Notes: generated by a model not told the origin, from the sequence alone. A stretch of 64,000 nucleotides of DNA from Devosia oryziradicis (GCF_016698645.1 NZ_CP068047.1:2019001-2083000); one strand, 5' to 3'. Positions 50,552-60,612 are shown, counted from the first letter of the stretch. Translations and numbers: made by a program.

Positions 50552-51316
50552 CTATACCGTCGCCGTGAAAGCACCATCCACATAGAGGATGTGGCCGTTG
50601 ACGAAACGCGCCGCTTCGGAGGCGAGGAACACGACGGCGCCGCCAAGCTCTTCGGGCTGGCCCCAGCGGCCCATGGGCGTTCGGGTTTCGATCCAGGCGT
50701 TGAACTTTTCGTCCTTGAGCAGGGCTTCGTTGAGTTCGGTGGCGAAATAGCCGGGCGCAATGCCGTTGACGTTGAGGCCGTGCCTGGCCCAGTCCACGGC
50801 CATACCGCGGGTGATATTGGCTACTGCCGCCTTGGTCGCGGCATAAGGCGCTACCGATGGCCGCGACATGCCCGAGAGAAGCGAACAGATGTTGATGATC
50901 TTGCCGCTGCCGCGGGCGATCATGTGACGCGCGACAGGCTGGCTGACATTGAACACCGACGTCAGGTTGGTTGATATGACCTGGTCGAATTTTTCGGGCG
51001 GGAAAGCCTCCAGGCTTGAGCGAAACTGCATGCCGGCATTGTTGACCAGAATGTCGATGGGGCCGATTTGGTCCTCGATATAGGTCACGGCGTCGTTGAT
51101 GCTTTCGCGGCTGGTGACGTCGAATGCTACGGCGCTGACCGTGGCGCCCGAAGCCGAAAGGTCCTGCGCGGCGGCGCCCAACGCTACGCTGTCGCGGGCA
51201 TTGAGAATGACGCTTGCCCCGGCCTCGGCCAAAGCCTTGGCCATGGCGTAGCCAAGGCCTCGGCTGGATCCGGTTACAAGCGCGCGTTTTCCGGACAGAT
51301 CGAAGGGCGAAGGCAT
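50552..51316 (-). CDS. SDR oxidoreductase, probably gluconate 5-dehydrogenase
   Basis: 254 aa from ATG at 51316. The cofactor motif TGSSRGLGYAMA, NNAG, catalytic Ser in NICSLLSG and Tyr/Lys in YAATK are present. DLSGKRALVTGSSRGLG and the downstream gntK suggest IdnO/Gno-type gluconate 5-dehydrogenase (5-ketogluconate reduction). The precise substrate is inferred from context. Confidence 0.83.
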   Translation of the reverse strand: MPSPFDLSGKRALVTGSSRGLGYAMAKALAEAGASVILNARDSVALGAAAQDLSASGATVSAVAFDVTSRESINDAVTYIEDQIGPIDILVNNAGMQFRSSLEAFPPEKFDQVISTNLTSVFNVSQPVARHMIARGSGKIINICSLLSGMSRPSVAPYAATKAAVANITRGMAVDWARHGLNVNGIAPGYFATELNEALLKDEKFNAWIETRTPMGRWGQPEELGGAVVFLASEAARFVNGHILYVDGAFTATV

Positions 51317-51518
51317 TTGCAGGGGTTCTCCGGGAATTGCGCGCGACCCTAGGTGGGCGCAGCCATGGTGGCAAGAAAATCTACCATACAAGGATGGGAT
51401 TTCGCCCAATTATTGCGCGATTACGACTTCCGTCTAGCGCCTGTTTGTGGTCATGTCGCGCCGCGCGGCATGCATTGCGCGCATGGATAAGACGGAAAAT
51501 CCTCGGAAGGACGTTTGT

Positions 51519-52937
51519 ATGTCGACAGCGGATATCGGCCTGATCGGCCTGGCGGTGATGGGAAGCAACCTCGCCCTCAACATCGCCGAAAAAGGCTACA
51601 CCATCGCTGTTCACAATCGCACCGCATCCAAGATCGACGAGTTCGTCGTTACGGCCAAGGAGCAGGGGCTGGACGGCAAGGTCATCCCGAAGGCGGACCT
51701 CAGCGACTTCATCCAGTCCATCAAGCGTCCCCGCTCGATCATCATCATGGTCAAGGCCGGCAAGCCGGTGGACGACATGATCGAGCAGCTGCTGCCGCAC
51801 CTGGAGCAGGGCGACGCCATCATCGAGTGCGGCAATTCGCTATTTACGGACACGCAGCGCCGCTTCGACTACCTCAAGCCCAAGGGCATCGGCTATCTCG
51901 GCGTCGGCGTTTCGGGCGGCGAAGAAGGCGCGCGCCATGGTCCCTCCATCATGGTGGGCGGCTCCAAGGAGCAGTGGCACAATGCCGAGGCCGTGCTGAC
52001 CGCGATCGCCGCCAAATTCAATGGCGAGAGCTGCTGCGCCTACCTTGGCGAAGGCGGCGCCGGCCATTTCGTCAAGACCATCCACAACGGCATCGAATAT
52101 GGCGACATGCAGATGATCGCCGAAGTGTATGGCGTGATGCGTGATGGTCTGGGCATGAATCCAACCGCTTGCGCGGAAGTGTTCAAGGAATGGAACAAGG
52201 GTCCACTCAATTCCTACCTCATCGAAATCACCGGCCATGTGCTCGCCGCGGTCGATAGCCAGACCGGCAAGCCGCTGGTCGAACTGATCCTCGACAAGGC
52301 CGGTCAGAAGGGCACCGGCGTTTGGTCCGCCATCGCTGCCCAGCAGATGGGCGTTCCCGCTACAGCCATCGAAGGCGCGGTGGCGGCCCGCTCGATCTCG
52401 TCCCGCAAGGAAGAGCGCGTCGCGGCCGAAGCCATCTACGGCAAGCCCAATCGTGGCAATACCGATGTGACCCTGGCCGACCTCGAAAAGGCGCTGCTCG
52501 CCGGCAAGATCGTTTCCTACGCCCAGGGCTTTGCGGTGATCGCCAAGGCGTCGGAAGAGAATGGCTGGAGCCTGCCCCTGGCCACGATCGCGAAAATCTG
52601 GCGCGCCGGCTGCATCATTCGCTCGCGCTTCCTCGACCAGATGTCGGCAGCCTATGCCAAGGGCGGCAACGCCAACCTGCTGGTCGTTCCGGACTTTGTT
52701 GCCCTGATGAAGGACAGCCACCCATCACTGCGCAAGGTGGTGGCGGCGGCCGCGCAGGGTGAATTCCCGATGATCTGCCTTTCGGCCGCACTAAGCTATT
52801 TCGATAGTTATCGCCAGGCGCAAGGCACGGCCAACCTGACGCAGGGCCAGCGCGACTTCTTCGGCGCGCACGGCTTCGAGATTGTCGGCCGCGGCAGCGA
52901 CCTGCATGGCACCTGGCCAAGCACACTCGGCAAATAG
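51519..52937 (+). CDS. gnd: 6-phosphogluconate dehydrogenase, decarboxylating
   Basis: 472 aa from ATG at 51519, with GGAAGG upstream. NADP-binding IGLAVMGSNLALNIAEKGY, VSGGEEGARHGPSIMVGG and the C-terminal family block are intact. It converts 6-phosphogluconate to ribulose-5-phosphate. It is divergent from SDR-gntK, whose product is its substrate. Confidence 0.95.
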   Translation: MSTADIGLIGLAVMGSNLALNIAEKGYTIAVHNRTASKIDEFVVTAKEQGLDGKVIPKADLSDFIQSIKRPRSIIIMVKAGKPVDDMIEQLLPHLEQGDAIIECGNSLFTDTQRRFDYLKPKGIGYLGVGVSGGEEGARHGPSIMVGGSKEQWHNAEAVLTAIAAKFNGESCCAYLGEGGAGHFVKTIHNGIEYGDMQMIAEVYGVMRDGLGMNPTACAEVFKEWNKGPLNSYLIEITGHVLAAVDSQTGKPLVELILDKAGQKGTGVWSAIAAQQMGVPATAIEGAVAARSISSRKEERVAAEAIYGKPNRGNTDVTLADLEKALLAGKIVSYAQGFAVIAKASEENGWSLPLATIAKIWRAGCIIRSRFLDQMSAAYAKGGNANLLVVPDFVALMKDSHPSLRKVVAAAAQGEFPMICLSAALSYFDSYRQAQGTANLTQGQRDFFGAHGFEIVGRGSDLHGTWPSTLGK

Positions 52938-52957
52938 CCCTGGCACCTATTTGACAG

Positions 52958-52985
52958 AGGGCCTCGCGCAAGCGGGGCCCTTTGC
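52958..52985 (+). terminator. Terminator of gnd
   Basis: AGGGCCTCGC, tetraloop GCAA, GCGGGGCCCT (one T-G wobble), then TTGCTTT. It lies 20 nt after the gnd stop. Confidence 0.75.
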
Positions 52986-53146
52986 TTTGGTGGTGTCGTG
53001 GATGCAGTGGCGCGGTTTTGCACGTTCAGCGGATCGCGGAAGTGTGGCCGCTAGTATTTCGTTAAGCTTGCCGCTATCGTCCGCTGCAAGAAGCCGAAAG
53101 GCTCGTCGGATGCGGAAGTATTTCCGTGCAGGGAGCGTACTTCCAT

Positions 53147-56026
53147 ATGAGACCATCGGCCGATCGGGGCGCGTCTGGCAGGCGCAGGCTGCGGACCATG
53201 ATGATTGCGGGCGGCCTGGCCCTGCTGGTTGGCGTTGGCCAGGCAAGGGCCGATTGCGCACCGGCGGGCGGAGGGAGCTTTATTTGCAGCGGCCCGACGA
53301 CGCTTCCGCAGTTCATTCTCACGGATGACGCGGCAGTGGTCACGACCGCGGGCTTTGCTGTGGACACCACGGCGAATGGTGCCCCTTCCATGTCCATCGA
53401 GGGCAATGGGTCACTCAGCTACGTGGACACCAACGCATCGGCACTGGTGTCGGACAACATTTCCCTGGGTGTCAACAACCTGGGCGGCGGCGCCGGTGAA
53501 GTCCTGGTGGTGAGCAACGGTGCCATCAGCAGCACCAATGCTGCCGGCGCGGCAGTGGTCGTCGGCAATGCCGGTCTTGGAAATGTCACGGTCGCGCTCT
53601 CCGGGCCGATTACCGGACCGGGCGGTGGCATCATTGCCGGCAATTCCGATATCGGCTCGACGGGCGCCATCAGCATCACGACCGGCACGGTGAACGCCGG
53701 CACCATCGGCATTGCCGCCATCCAGTCGGGGGCCGGGGCGCTGAACATCACTACCGCTGGCCCAGTTACCGGCGGTGTCGTCGGTATCTTGGGCGTCGCC
53801 TCGCCACTCAATGTCGATGGCGTGAGGGTAAATGCTCAGTCGGTCACGGGCGGGACAGGCATCGCCATATCCAATCTGGGCATGGGGACCACCGACATCG
53901 CCGTTGGCGGTACTGTCGCCGGAACCACCGGTGCCGGGCTTCAGGTGGGCGTCGATAATGTAGTCAATCTTGGTGGCCTGGCGCTCGACGTTGCCAATGC
54001 GACTGGGAATCTGGTCGGCATTGCCGTTTCCAATGCAGGCTTGGGAGCAACACGTGTCACGTCGACCGGGAAGGTCGTGGGCCTGAATGGCCCGGCGATC
54101 GGCGTGGTGGTTTCAAACCAGGCCAATGCCAATGACGTGGTTGTCGACGTCAATTCGGTCACGGGCGATGACATCGGCATTCTGACCAGCAATGACGGCC
54201 TGGGGGCCACGTTGATCGCGGCCCGTGGCGTGGTAGAGGCGCAGACCGCCGTTTGGGTCAATTCCGCCAGCGGCGCGGCCGTGGAACTGACCATCGATGG
54301 GGAGGTGCGCAGTACGCTCGGTGTTGGGGGCAGGGCGGTGGACACCGTCTTTGCCGGTGCAACCCAGATCATCAACAACAACAGTCTCAGCGGCACGGTC
54401 GATCTCAGCGCATTCGATGACCTCCTGGTCAATGCGGGCACCTGGAATGTTGTCGGTATCAGCACATTCGGGCAGGGCTTCGACGAGATCAACAACCATG
54501 CTGGCGGGGTTCTGCGCGCGGCGCATATCGCCGGTGTCGCTGAAACGACCAGCCTGCTGGACCTCGATGCCTATTTCGGTGGAGGTACGCTGTCGCTTGC
54601 AGATGGCGGCGGCGACGATCGCCTCGTGATGAGTGGCGATGCCGTGTTCATGCCCGGGGCAGTTCAGGACATCGACCTGGGCGCGACGCCGGACGTGCTG
54701 ACAGTGGGCGGAACAGCCGACCTAGGGGATGCGACGCTGCGCGTTCGGTTGCAATCCGGCTACGTCGTCGGCCAGACGTTTGCAATCCTTGAGACTGGAG
54801 CGGGCCTCACTGGCCGGTATGGCAGGGTGGAAGGCGGCACTGCCTATCTCGGCCTGCTCGACAGTTACGACGCCAACAACGCGTACCTCCAGCTCGTCCT
54901 CAAGCAGGCGCTTTCCGCGCCGGGGCGGACGCGCAACCAGATTGCTACCGGCAAGGGACTGGAAAGCCTGGCTATGACCGATCCCCTGGTGACCGCCTTG
55001 CTGGCCGCGATGACGGACGACGAGGCGAGGGCGATGCTGGACAACCTGTCCGGCGAGATCCACGGCTCGGTGCAGTCATCGCTCCTGCGCGAAAGCCGGC
55101 TCGTCCGCGAGGCCGTGTGGGCGCATTTGCGGTCGAGCCTGGACGTGGCTGGATCGGCACCGGCCCTTGCCTACGCGGCCAGTGGCCAGGCGCTGACATG
55201 GCAGCCAGAACTGACGCAGATCTGGTCGGAGGCCATTGGCAGCTGGGGACGTACGATTGGTGATGGGAACGCCGCCGACATGCAGACCCGCACTGGCGGG
55301 GTGCTGGTTGGCGCCGACAGCATGGTGGGCGACTGGCGCCTCGGGCTGCTGCTGGGCTACGGCTCGACGCGTACCGAAGTCCCGCAAGTGGCGTCCAGCG
55401 CCGAGAGCAAGGCCTATCAGGTCGGCCTATACGGCGGCACCGCCTGGGGCGACGTGGCATTCCGGACCGGCATGGCCTATGCCTGGAACGACATCAGCAC
55501 GACACGCACGGTGATTTCGGGGGGCACGCAGACGCTTACCGCGCAGTATGGCGCCTCAACTGCCCAAGCGTTTGGCGAACTCGCCTATATGGTAGATCTG
55601 GGCACCAGTACGTTGGAGCCATTTGCCAATGCTGCCTTGGTCGGAACGCAGAACGGTGCCTTCAGCGAGAAGGGCGGTTCGGCGGCCCTCAGCACGCAGG
55701 CCAGCACCAATGCCGCAGCTTTCACCACGCTTGGCATGCGCGCCGCAGCCAAGTTCGTCGCGGGGGAAACAGCGCTGGTCACGGTCAGCGCGTCCGCGGG
55801 ATGGCGTCATGGGTGGGGCGGCGTTCCGCAGGTGCAAAACAGCTTTGCGGGCGGCACTGGATTTGCAATCGCCGGTCCATCGGTCAGCGGCAGCGCGCTG
55901 GTGCTGGACGGCACCATCTCGGCGGACCTGTCGGATCAGCTTCGCGTCAGGGCTATCTATAACGGTCTGGTTGGCCCGGCTCAGTTTGATCAGAGCATAG
56001 AGGGCGCCCTGACGGTACGGTTCTGA
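53147..56026 (+). CDS. Autotransporter (type Va) outer-membrane protein
   Basis: 959 aa from ATG at 53147, with GGGAG about 11 nt upstream. A signal peptide ends at VGVGQARA (about residue 35). The passenger (about 36-600) is beta-helix-like with imperfect repeats of the type GIAVSNAGLGATRVTSTG. A helical linker leads into the C-terminal 12-strand barrel (from about residue 690, TGGVLVGADSMVGDWRLGLLLGYG), which ends in the expected aromatic residue (TVRF). The passenger function is unknown. Confidence 0.87.
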   Translation: MRPSADRGASGRRRLRTMMIAGGLALLVGVGQARADCAPAGGGSFICSGPTTLPQFILTDDAAVVTTAGFAVDTTANGAPSMSIEGNGSLSYVDTNASALVSDNISLGVNNLGGGAGEVLVVSNGAISSTNAAGAAVVVGNAGLGNVTVALSGPITGPGGGIIAGNSDIGSTGAISITTGTVNAGTIGIAAIQSGAGALNITTAGPVTGGVVGILGVASPLNVDGVRVNAQSVTGGTGIAISNLGMGTTDIAVGGTVAGTTGAGLQVGVDNVVNLGGLALDVANATGNLVGIAVSNAGLGATRVTSTGKVVGLNGPAIGVVVSNQANANDVVVDVNSVTGDDIGILTSNDGLGATLIAARGVVEAQTAVWVNSASGAAVELTIDGEVRSTLGVGGRAVDTVFAGATQIINNNSLSGTVDLSAFDDLLVNAGTWNVVGISTFGQGFDEINNHAGGVLRAAHIAGVAETTSLLDLDAYFGGGTLSLADGGGDDRLVMSGDAVFMPGAVQDIDLGATPDVLTVGGTADLGDATLRVRLQSGYVVGQTFAILETGAGLTGRYGRVEGGTAYLGLLDSYDANNAYLQLVLKQALSAPGRTRNQIATGKGLESLAMTDPLVTALLAAMTDDEARAMLDNLSGEIHGSVQSSLLRESRLVREAVWAHLRSSLDVAGSAPALAYAASGQALTWQPELTQIWSEAIGSWGRTIGDGNAADMQTRTGGVLVGADSMVGDWRLGLLLGYGSTRTEVPQVASSAESKAYQVGLYGGTAWGDVAFRTGMAYAWNDISTTRTVISGGTQTLTAQYGASTAQAFGELAYMVDLGTSTLEPFANAALVGTQNGAFSEKGGSAALSTQASTNAAAFTTLGMRAAAKFVAGETALVTVSASAGWRHGWGGVPQVQNSFAGGTGFAIAGPSVSGSALVLDGTISADLSDQLRVRAIYNGLVGPAQFDQSIEGALTVRF

Positions 56027-56036
56027 CCCGCCAGCG

Positions 56037-56285
56037 CTAGCCGGCGTCAGACGGGCCCGGCTCTTCCTCGGCGCTGACGCGGTAAGGGACGCGCGCCACC
56101 ACGACGCGCCCCTCGTCTTCGATCTCGATTTCGCCCCGCGTGGGAGCGTCGGCAAGGGCTACCGCGCCCTGCGCGGCGAAGGTCGCCTCATCGAGCGCGC
56201 TGTTCAGCGAGTCCAATGGGAGCCCGTCGATGTCGAGGGCGCGTTGTCCGTCCGGACTAAGATGGTTGAAAAAGAATCTTGGCAT
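56037..56285 (-). CDS. DUF6894 family small protein
   Basis: 82 aa beginning MPRFFFNHLSPDGQRALDIDG, the conserved start of DUF6894 proteins common in Hyphomicrobiales. Function unknown. An EcfG-type promoter directly upstream predicts stress induction. Confidence 0.82.
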   Translation of the reverse strand: MPRFFFNHLSPDGQRALDIDGLPLDSLNSALDEATFAAQGAVALADAPTRGEIEIEDEGRVVVARVPYRVSAEEEPGPSDAG

Positions 56286-56310
56286 GATGGCCTCCGCTAT
56301 CTGTCGAGCG

Positions 56311-56335
56311 AACGGGAAGGCGAGCCGTTCGTTCC
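56311..56335 (-). promoter_or_regulatory. EcfG-type promoter of the DUF6894 gene
   Basis: On the minus strand GGAAC, 16 nt, CGTT, ending 25 nt before the DUF6894 ATG. Confidence 0.65.
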
Positions 56336-56339
56336 ACGG

Positions 56340-56822
56340 TCAGAGCGGTTTGAACATCAGAAGCGCGTCGACCAGCCCAAGTCGGGGATGGTCGAAGGCC
56401 TTGGGCAGGCGGGCGAGAATCTCAAACCCGAAGCTTTGCCAGAGATGAACCGCCGGTTCGTTGGTGGAAACGACGAAATTGAACTGAATGCCCTGGAAGC
56501 CATCTGCGCGGCAGTAGTCGATCGAATGGGCGCAAAGGGCCTTGGCAATGCCGCGCCCCCTTGCGGCCGGCGCGGTCATGTAGCCGCAATTGGCGATATG
56601 GCTGCCGCCGCCCTGCTGGTTGGCGCGGATGTAGCTCGCGCCGAGTATTTCGCCTTGGTCCTCGGCGATGAAGTTGACCTTTTCGGGCGACGCGAAATAG
56701 GCGCGGGCCACCTCTTGGTCGCCGTCACGGGGAAGGGCGAAGGTCTCGCCTTCGCGCATGATGGGTTCGATGATCGTCCAGAGATAGGGCCAGTCGGCGT
56801 CAGTGGCGCGGCGGATTTGCAT
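56340..56822 (-). CDS. GNAT family N-acetyltransferase
   Basis: 160 aa from ATG at 56822 (MQIRRATDADWPYLWTIIEP); ATG at 56843 is an alternative. The acetyl-CoA loop AARGRGIAKALC and the terminal HLWQSFGFE motif are typical. Its start lies inside the end of the MFS gene, so the two are coupled. Confidence 0.87.
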   Translation of the reverse strand: MQIRRATDADWPYLWTIIEPIMREGETFALPRDGDQEVARAYFASPEKVNFIAEDQGEILGASYIRANQQGGGSHIANCGYMTAPAARGRGIAKALCAHSIDYCRADGFQGIQFNFVVSTNEPAVHLWQSFGFEILARLPKAFDHPRLGLVDALLMFKPL

Positions 56823-58143
56823 CGGAATCTTCGGCGTCGTCATCAATAGGAGGAACGCGGATTTGCCCGGGTGGCGGCATGTCTGGCACCTGGGGTCGGT
56901 TGGCGATCGATGGCCGGTGGCCCAATTCGAAGCGAAAGGCTGCGAAGGAGAACAGCAGCAAGGCGGCGATGACGCAGATGGCCGCCGCCAGAAACGGGGC
57001 ACCGGGGAAATAGCCGGGCGAGTCGGCAGCGCTTGTGAAGTAGGAGAAAATCTGCGTGGCTGCCAGAGGGCCGATAATGGTGGCCAGTGAGTTCGCAGCG
57101 TTCACGGCACCCTGCAGTTCACCCTGAGCATTGTCGGGCACCTGGCGCGACAGCACGCCATTGATGGCGGGCGCTGCAAGACCGCTGACCGCTCCGATCA
57201 TGATGAAGACGTAGAGGTAGAAAACATCGTCGCTGAACGCGACACCCGCAAAGGCCGCGATAGCGGCAAGGAGCCCCAGGATAGCCACTGGCGGTTCCCC
57301 GAGCCGCTTGACCAGAGGGCCCACGAGGAAGGCCTGGCAAATGGCAAAGCCAATGCCGAAGGCGCCCAGGGCGCGGCCGATATTGGACGAGGTGAAGCGG
57401 AACACCTCGACGGTGAAGTAGCTGAACACGGTGGGCAAGGCCTGCGCCGCGAGCGAGAAGGCGAAGAGCACGGCCAGCAGCCAGAGCACGACCGGATATT
57501 GCTTGAGCGCCAGGACCGCGCCGAATGGATTGGCCCGGCGGATATCGAACTTGCGGCGCGACGCCTTGGGCAGGCTTTCCGGCAGCACGAGCAGGCCGAA
57601 CAAGAAGTTGGCGAAGGCAAGACCGGCTGCGGCATAGAAGGGCACGCGCGGCCCGAACTCGCCAAGCTCGCCACCGATCACCGGGCCGATGATGAAGCCC
57701 AGGCCGAAGGCCGCGCCGATGAGGCCGAACCGGTGGGTGCGCTTATGCGGCGGCGTGATGTCGGCCATGTAGGCCGTTGCGGTTGCCACCGCCGCTCCGG
57801 CGCAGCCGGCGATAATGCGGCCGATGAACAGATACCAGACCACCGGGGCGATCGACATCATCAGGTAGTCGAAGGTCAGGCCCAGCAGCGATGCCAGCAG
57901 GATTGGCCGGCGGCCGAAACGATCGGAGAGATTGCCGAGCACCGGCGAAAACACGAACTGCATGAAGGCGTAGGTGAACACCAGATAGCCGCCGATCACA
58001 GCGGCGTTGGCGACGCTACCGCCGGTCAGGTCTTCGAGCAGTTCGGGCAGGACCGGCACGATGATGCCGACACCGATCATATCGAGCAGGATCGTCACCA
58101 GGATGCAGGCGAGGGTCAGGCGTGAGCGGGTCGCTGCTTGCAT
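56800..58143 (-). CDS. TetA-type MFS drug efflux transporter
   Basis: 447 aa with 12 hydrophobic helices. MFS motif A is GNLSDRFGRRPILL after helix 2, and the drug:H+ antiporter motif is FIIGPVIGG in helix 5. LLDMIGVGIIVPVLPELL is the TetA/TCR-type first helix. The long acidic, proline-rich tail (about 410-447) is cytosolic. The substrate is not predictable. Confidence 0.88.
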   Translation of the reverse strand: MQAATRSRLTLACILVTILLDMIGVGIIVPVLPELLEDLTGGSVANAAVIGGYLVFTYAFMQFVFSPVLGNLSDRFGRRPILLASLLGLTFDYLMMSIAPVVWYLFIGRIIAGCAGAAVATATAYMADITPPHKRTHRFGLIGAAFGLGFIIGPVIGGELGEFGPRVPFYAAAGLAFANFLFGLLVLPESLPKASRRKFDIRRANPFGAVLALKQYPVVLWLLAVLFAFSLAAQALPTVFSYFTVEVFRFTSSNIGRALGAFGIGFAICQAFLVGPLVKRLGEPPVAILGLLAAIAAFAGVAFSDDVFYLYVFIMIGAVSGLAAPAINGVLSRQVPDNAQGELQGAVNAANSLATIIGPLAATQIFSYFTSAADSPGYFPGAPFLAAAICVIAALLLFSFAAFRFELGHRPSIANRPQVPDMPPPGQIRVPPIDDDAEDSDANPPRH

Positions 58144-58257
58144 GCTTGGGCGCTAACCTCTGGATTCCGGACCGGCCTCTGTCGTGCCGCGCAGTTGACA
58201 CAGGCGGGGCTGCCAAAGCAAGGCCGAAGGGCGCGGCAAAGTTCCACCACCGCGCCG

Positions 58258-59451
58258 TTAATGCGCATCGGAACCGGCGATTTCGTGGCCGTAGAGCCAG
58301 GCGAGGCGGCGCAAGTGCCCTCGGCTCCCTTGCAGGCCAATCACGGTATTGCGCGCCGCGCTCAGGGGCCATGGCAAGTGGAAGATGCGGCCATTGCCAG
58401 CGGACGTTCGAGCCACGCGCGTGACGCGCGCGCGGCGTGCCAGTTCGTACTTCTCGAAGGCAGTTTCGGCATTGGCTTCGGCGATCAGCAGTGGAGCCAG
58501 AGCGGCCGCGTCCTCGATGCCCATGGCGGCACCTTGGGCCTGGAATGGCACCATGGCATGGGCAGCGTCGCCAGCGATGCCGATATTGCCGGCATGCCAT
58601 TGCTTCGTCTCGACAGTCGAAAGCGGCCAAGCGGTCCAGCTATCGCCGGCGGCAGCCAGCAGCACATCGAGCCGCGGATACGGCCGGAGCGCATTGGGCA
58701 AGGCTGGTGTTCCGCCAAACTCGGTCTGGCCCTTGGGAACCTTGGCAAACAGAGCCAGATTGACCTGCTGTCGGTGCGGCAAGGGATAGCAGACCAGGTG
58801 GTAATTCGGAGCGAAGAGCACCGAGACGCGGTCGAGGGCGATCTGGCTGGCTACCGAATCGAAGGGCAGCAGGGTGCGCCATGCGACGCGGTGCTGGTGT
58901 CGTGCCGGCGGGCCGCCGAGAATTTCGGTGCGTGTGCGGGAGTGGACGCCGTCGGCGCCGATAAAGGCATGCCCGCGGACCGTGCGCGACTGTCCACTGG
59001 CCTCATCGATGGAGACGGTGACCCCGCGCGCATGGGAGACGACGTCCCAGCCGCGGACTCCGAACAGGATGTCGATATTGGCGAAGCGCCGGCACGCCAT
59101 ATAGAGCGCGTCCGCGAGGTCGGCGCGGTGCATCACGGCGTAGGGGGCGCCGAAGCGCTGCCGCATGACGGCACCCAATTCGAGCGTCACCAGCGGGTTG
59201 GCGCGGCGCCATGGGTAGAGGTCGATGCCCGCGGGCTCCAGGCTACAGGCAGACAGTGCCTCGTCCAGGCCCAGATTGTTGAGGATTTTTCGTGCGTTAG
59301 GGCTGATCTGCAGGCCCGCGCCAAATTCCGAGATGCCCTCGTTGCGTTCCAGCACCACCACCGTGGCGCCGAACTTGGCAAGCGCCAGAGCCAGCGTCAG
59401 ACCGGTGATTCCCGCGCCGGCGACATAGTAGGTGCGACCGCTGCCGGGCAT
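58258..59451 (-). CDS. FAD-dependent monooxygenase (salicylate hydroxylase-like)
   Basis: 397 aa. The dinucleotide motif GAGITGLTLALALAKFG, the DG motif HAFIGADGVHSRTR and the GD motif IGIAGDAAHAMVPFQAQG are all present. Class A flavin hydroxylases of this type act on aromatic compounds; no catabolic neighbours help name the substrate. Confidence 0.9.
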   Translation of the reverse strand: MPGSGRTYYVAGAGITGLTLALALAKFGATVVVLERNEGISEFGAGLQISPNARKILNNLGLDEALSACSLEPAGIDLYPWRRANPLVTLELGAVMRQRFGAPYAVMHRADLADALYMACRRFANIDILFGVRGWDVVSHARGVTVSIDEASGQSRTVRGHAFIGADGVHSRTRTEILGGPPARHQHRVAWRTLLPFDSVASQIALDRVSVLFAPNYHLVCYPLPHRQQVNLALFAKVPKGQTEFGGTPALPNALRPYPRLDVLLAAAGDSWTAWPLSTVETKQWHAGNIGIAGDAAHAMVPFQAQGAAMGIEDAAALAPLLIAEANAETAFEKYELARRARVTRVARTSAGNGRIFHLPWPLSAARNTVIGLQGSRGHLRRLAWLYGHEIAGSDAH

Positions 59452-59460
59452 GGCCCGCGC

Positions 59461-59706
59461 TTAGGCGGCGTCGGCGTGGAAAATGGCGGAGAGCGGGTTG
59501 GCGGTGCCGGCTGCCAGCTTGGAGTTAAACACGTAATGCGTTGAACAATAAGGGCAAACGATCTCGTTGTCCTTGCCCATGTCGAGGTAGATATGAGGGT
59601 GGTCGAAAGGCGGCAGGGCGCCGACGCACTGGAATTCCTTGGACCCGACTTCGATCTGGCGAAGCCCTTCGGTGTTGTGGAAATGGGGCGTGGTGCCGTG
59701 TGCCAT
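59461..59706 (-). CDS. Zinc-finger domain protein, NDUFS6-like
   Basis: 81 aa from ATG at 59706 (MAHGTTPHFHNTEGLRQIEVG). The signature EFQCVGALPPFDHPHIYLDM and IVCPYCSTHYVF gives Cys/His zinc ligands as in the NDUFS6-like family linked to complex I in alphaproteobacteria. A longer start at 59739 is possible but not conserved. Confidence 0.85.
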   Translation of the reverse strand: MAHGTTPHFHNTEGLRQIEVGSKEFQCVGALPPFDHPHIYLDMGKDNEIVCPYCSTHYVFNSKLAAGTANPLSAIFHADAA

Positions 59707-59853
59707 GAGGAGAAAACCTGTTTGATTTGGCCGGACCATATGCCAAGCACGGGGTGAAGAAAAGGGTTCATGCCCCGGCAGCATGCCGCAGGAAATGCTG
59801 CTGCTCTTCTTGCAGATTTCTTGGCCTTTGCCTGCAAGCAACAGGATCTCGCT

Positions 59854-60612
59854 GTGCCCACATTCCAGTCCGACGGTTTGACCCTCGCTTTCGACGTGGC
59901 GGGGGACGGCAAACCGGTCCTGTGCATCCACGGATTTGCCTCGAGTGGAAAGGTGAACTGGATCGACACCGGTTGGGTCGAGACCCTGGTCGGGGCCGGG
60001 TACCGCGCGATCACACTCGACAACCGCGGGCATGGACGCTCGGACAAGCCTTATGACCCAGACCGGTATTATCCCCAGGACATGGCACGGGATGCCGTGG
60101 CGCTGCTCGATCATCTGGGAATCGAGCGGGCGGCCGTGCTCGGCTATTCGATGGGTGCGCGGATCAGCGCCTTCATGGCCTATGAGTACGAGCAGCGCGT
60201 CGCCTGCGCCATCTTCGGCGGCATGGGGATGAACCTGATCAATGGCCTGAGTGATGGCAATGACATCATTTCAGGCCTCCTGGCGCCCGACCTGGCGGGG
60301 CTGACTCATCCGACTGCGCGGCAGTTCCGGATTTTTGCCGACCACACGGGTGCCGATCGGCAAGCTCTGGCGGCCTGCATGGAAACCTCGCGCCAGCCCA
60401 TGGCCAGGGCCGACGTGCGGCGGATCAATGTCCCGGTACTGGTTGCCGTGGGAGAAGCGGACGAGATGGCCGGTCCGCCGGGACCTTTGGCCGAGCTGCT
60501 GCCAGAAGGTGAAGCCTTTGTCATTCCCAAGCGCGACCATATGCGGGCTACGGGCGACAAGGCGTTCAAAACTGCGGCGCTGGAGTTCCTGAGCAGGACA
60601 TTTCCTGAGTGA
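59854..60612 (+). CDS. Alpha/beta hydrolase
   Basis: 252 aa from GTG at 59854 (PTFQSDGLTLAFDVAGDGKP). LCIHGFASSG holds the oxyanion site, GYSMGA the nucleophile Ser, and PKRDHMRATGD the catalytic His. Substrate unknown. cysE starts 7 to 91 nt downstream, depending on its start. Confidence 0.85.
   Translation: MPTFQSDGLTLAFDVAGDGKPVLCIHGFASSGKVNWIDTGWVETLVGAGYRAITLDNRGHGRSDKPYDPDRYYPQDMARDAVALLDHLGIERAAVLGYSMGARISAFMAYEYEQRVACAIFGGMGMNLINGLSDGNDIISGLLAPDLAGLTHPTARQFRIFADHTGADRQALAACMETSRQPMARADVRRINVPVLVAVGEADEMAGPPGPLAELLPEGEAFVIPKRDHMRATGDKAFKTAALEFLSRTFPE

Noticed and set aside
58138..59544. 468-aa open frame on the plus strand
   Set aside because: Antisense to the FAD monooxygenase with intact GxGxxG, DG and GD motifs.
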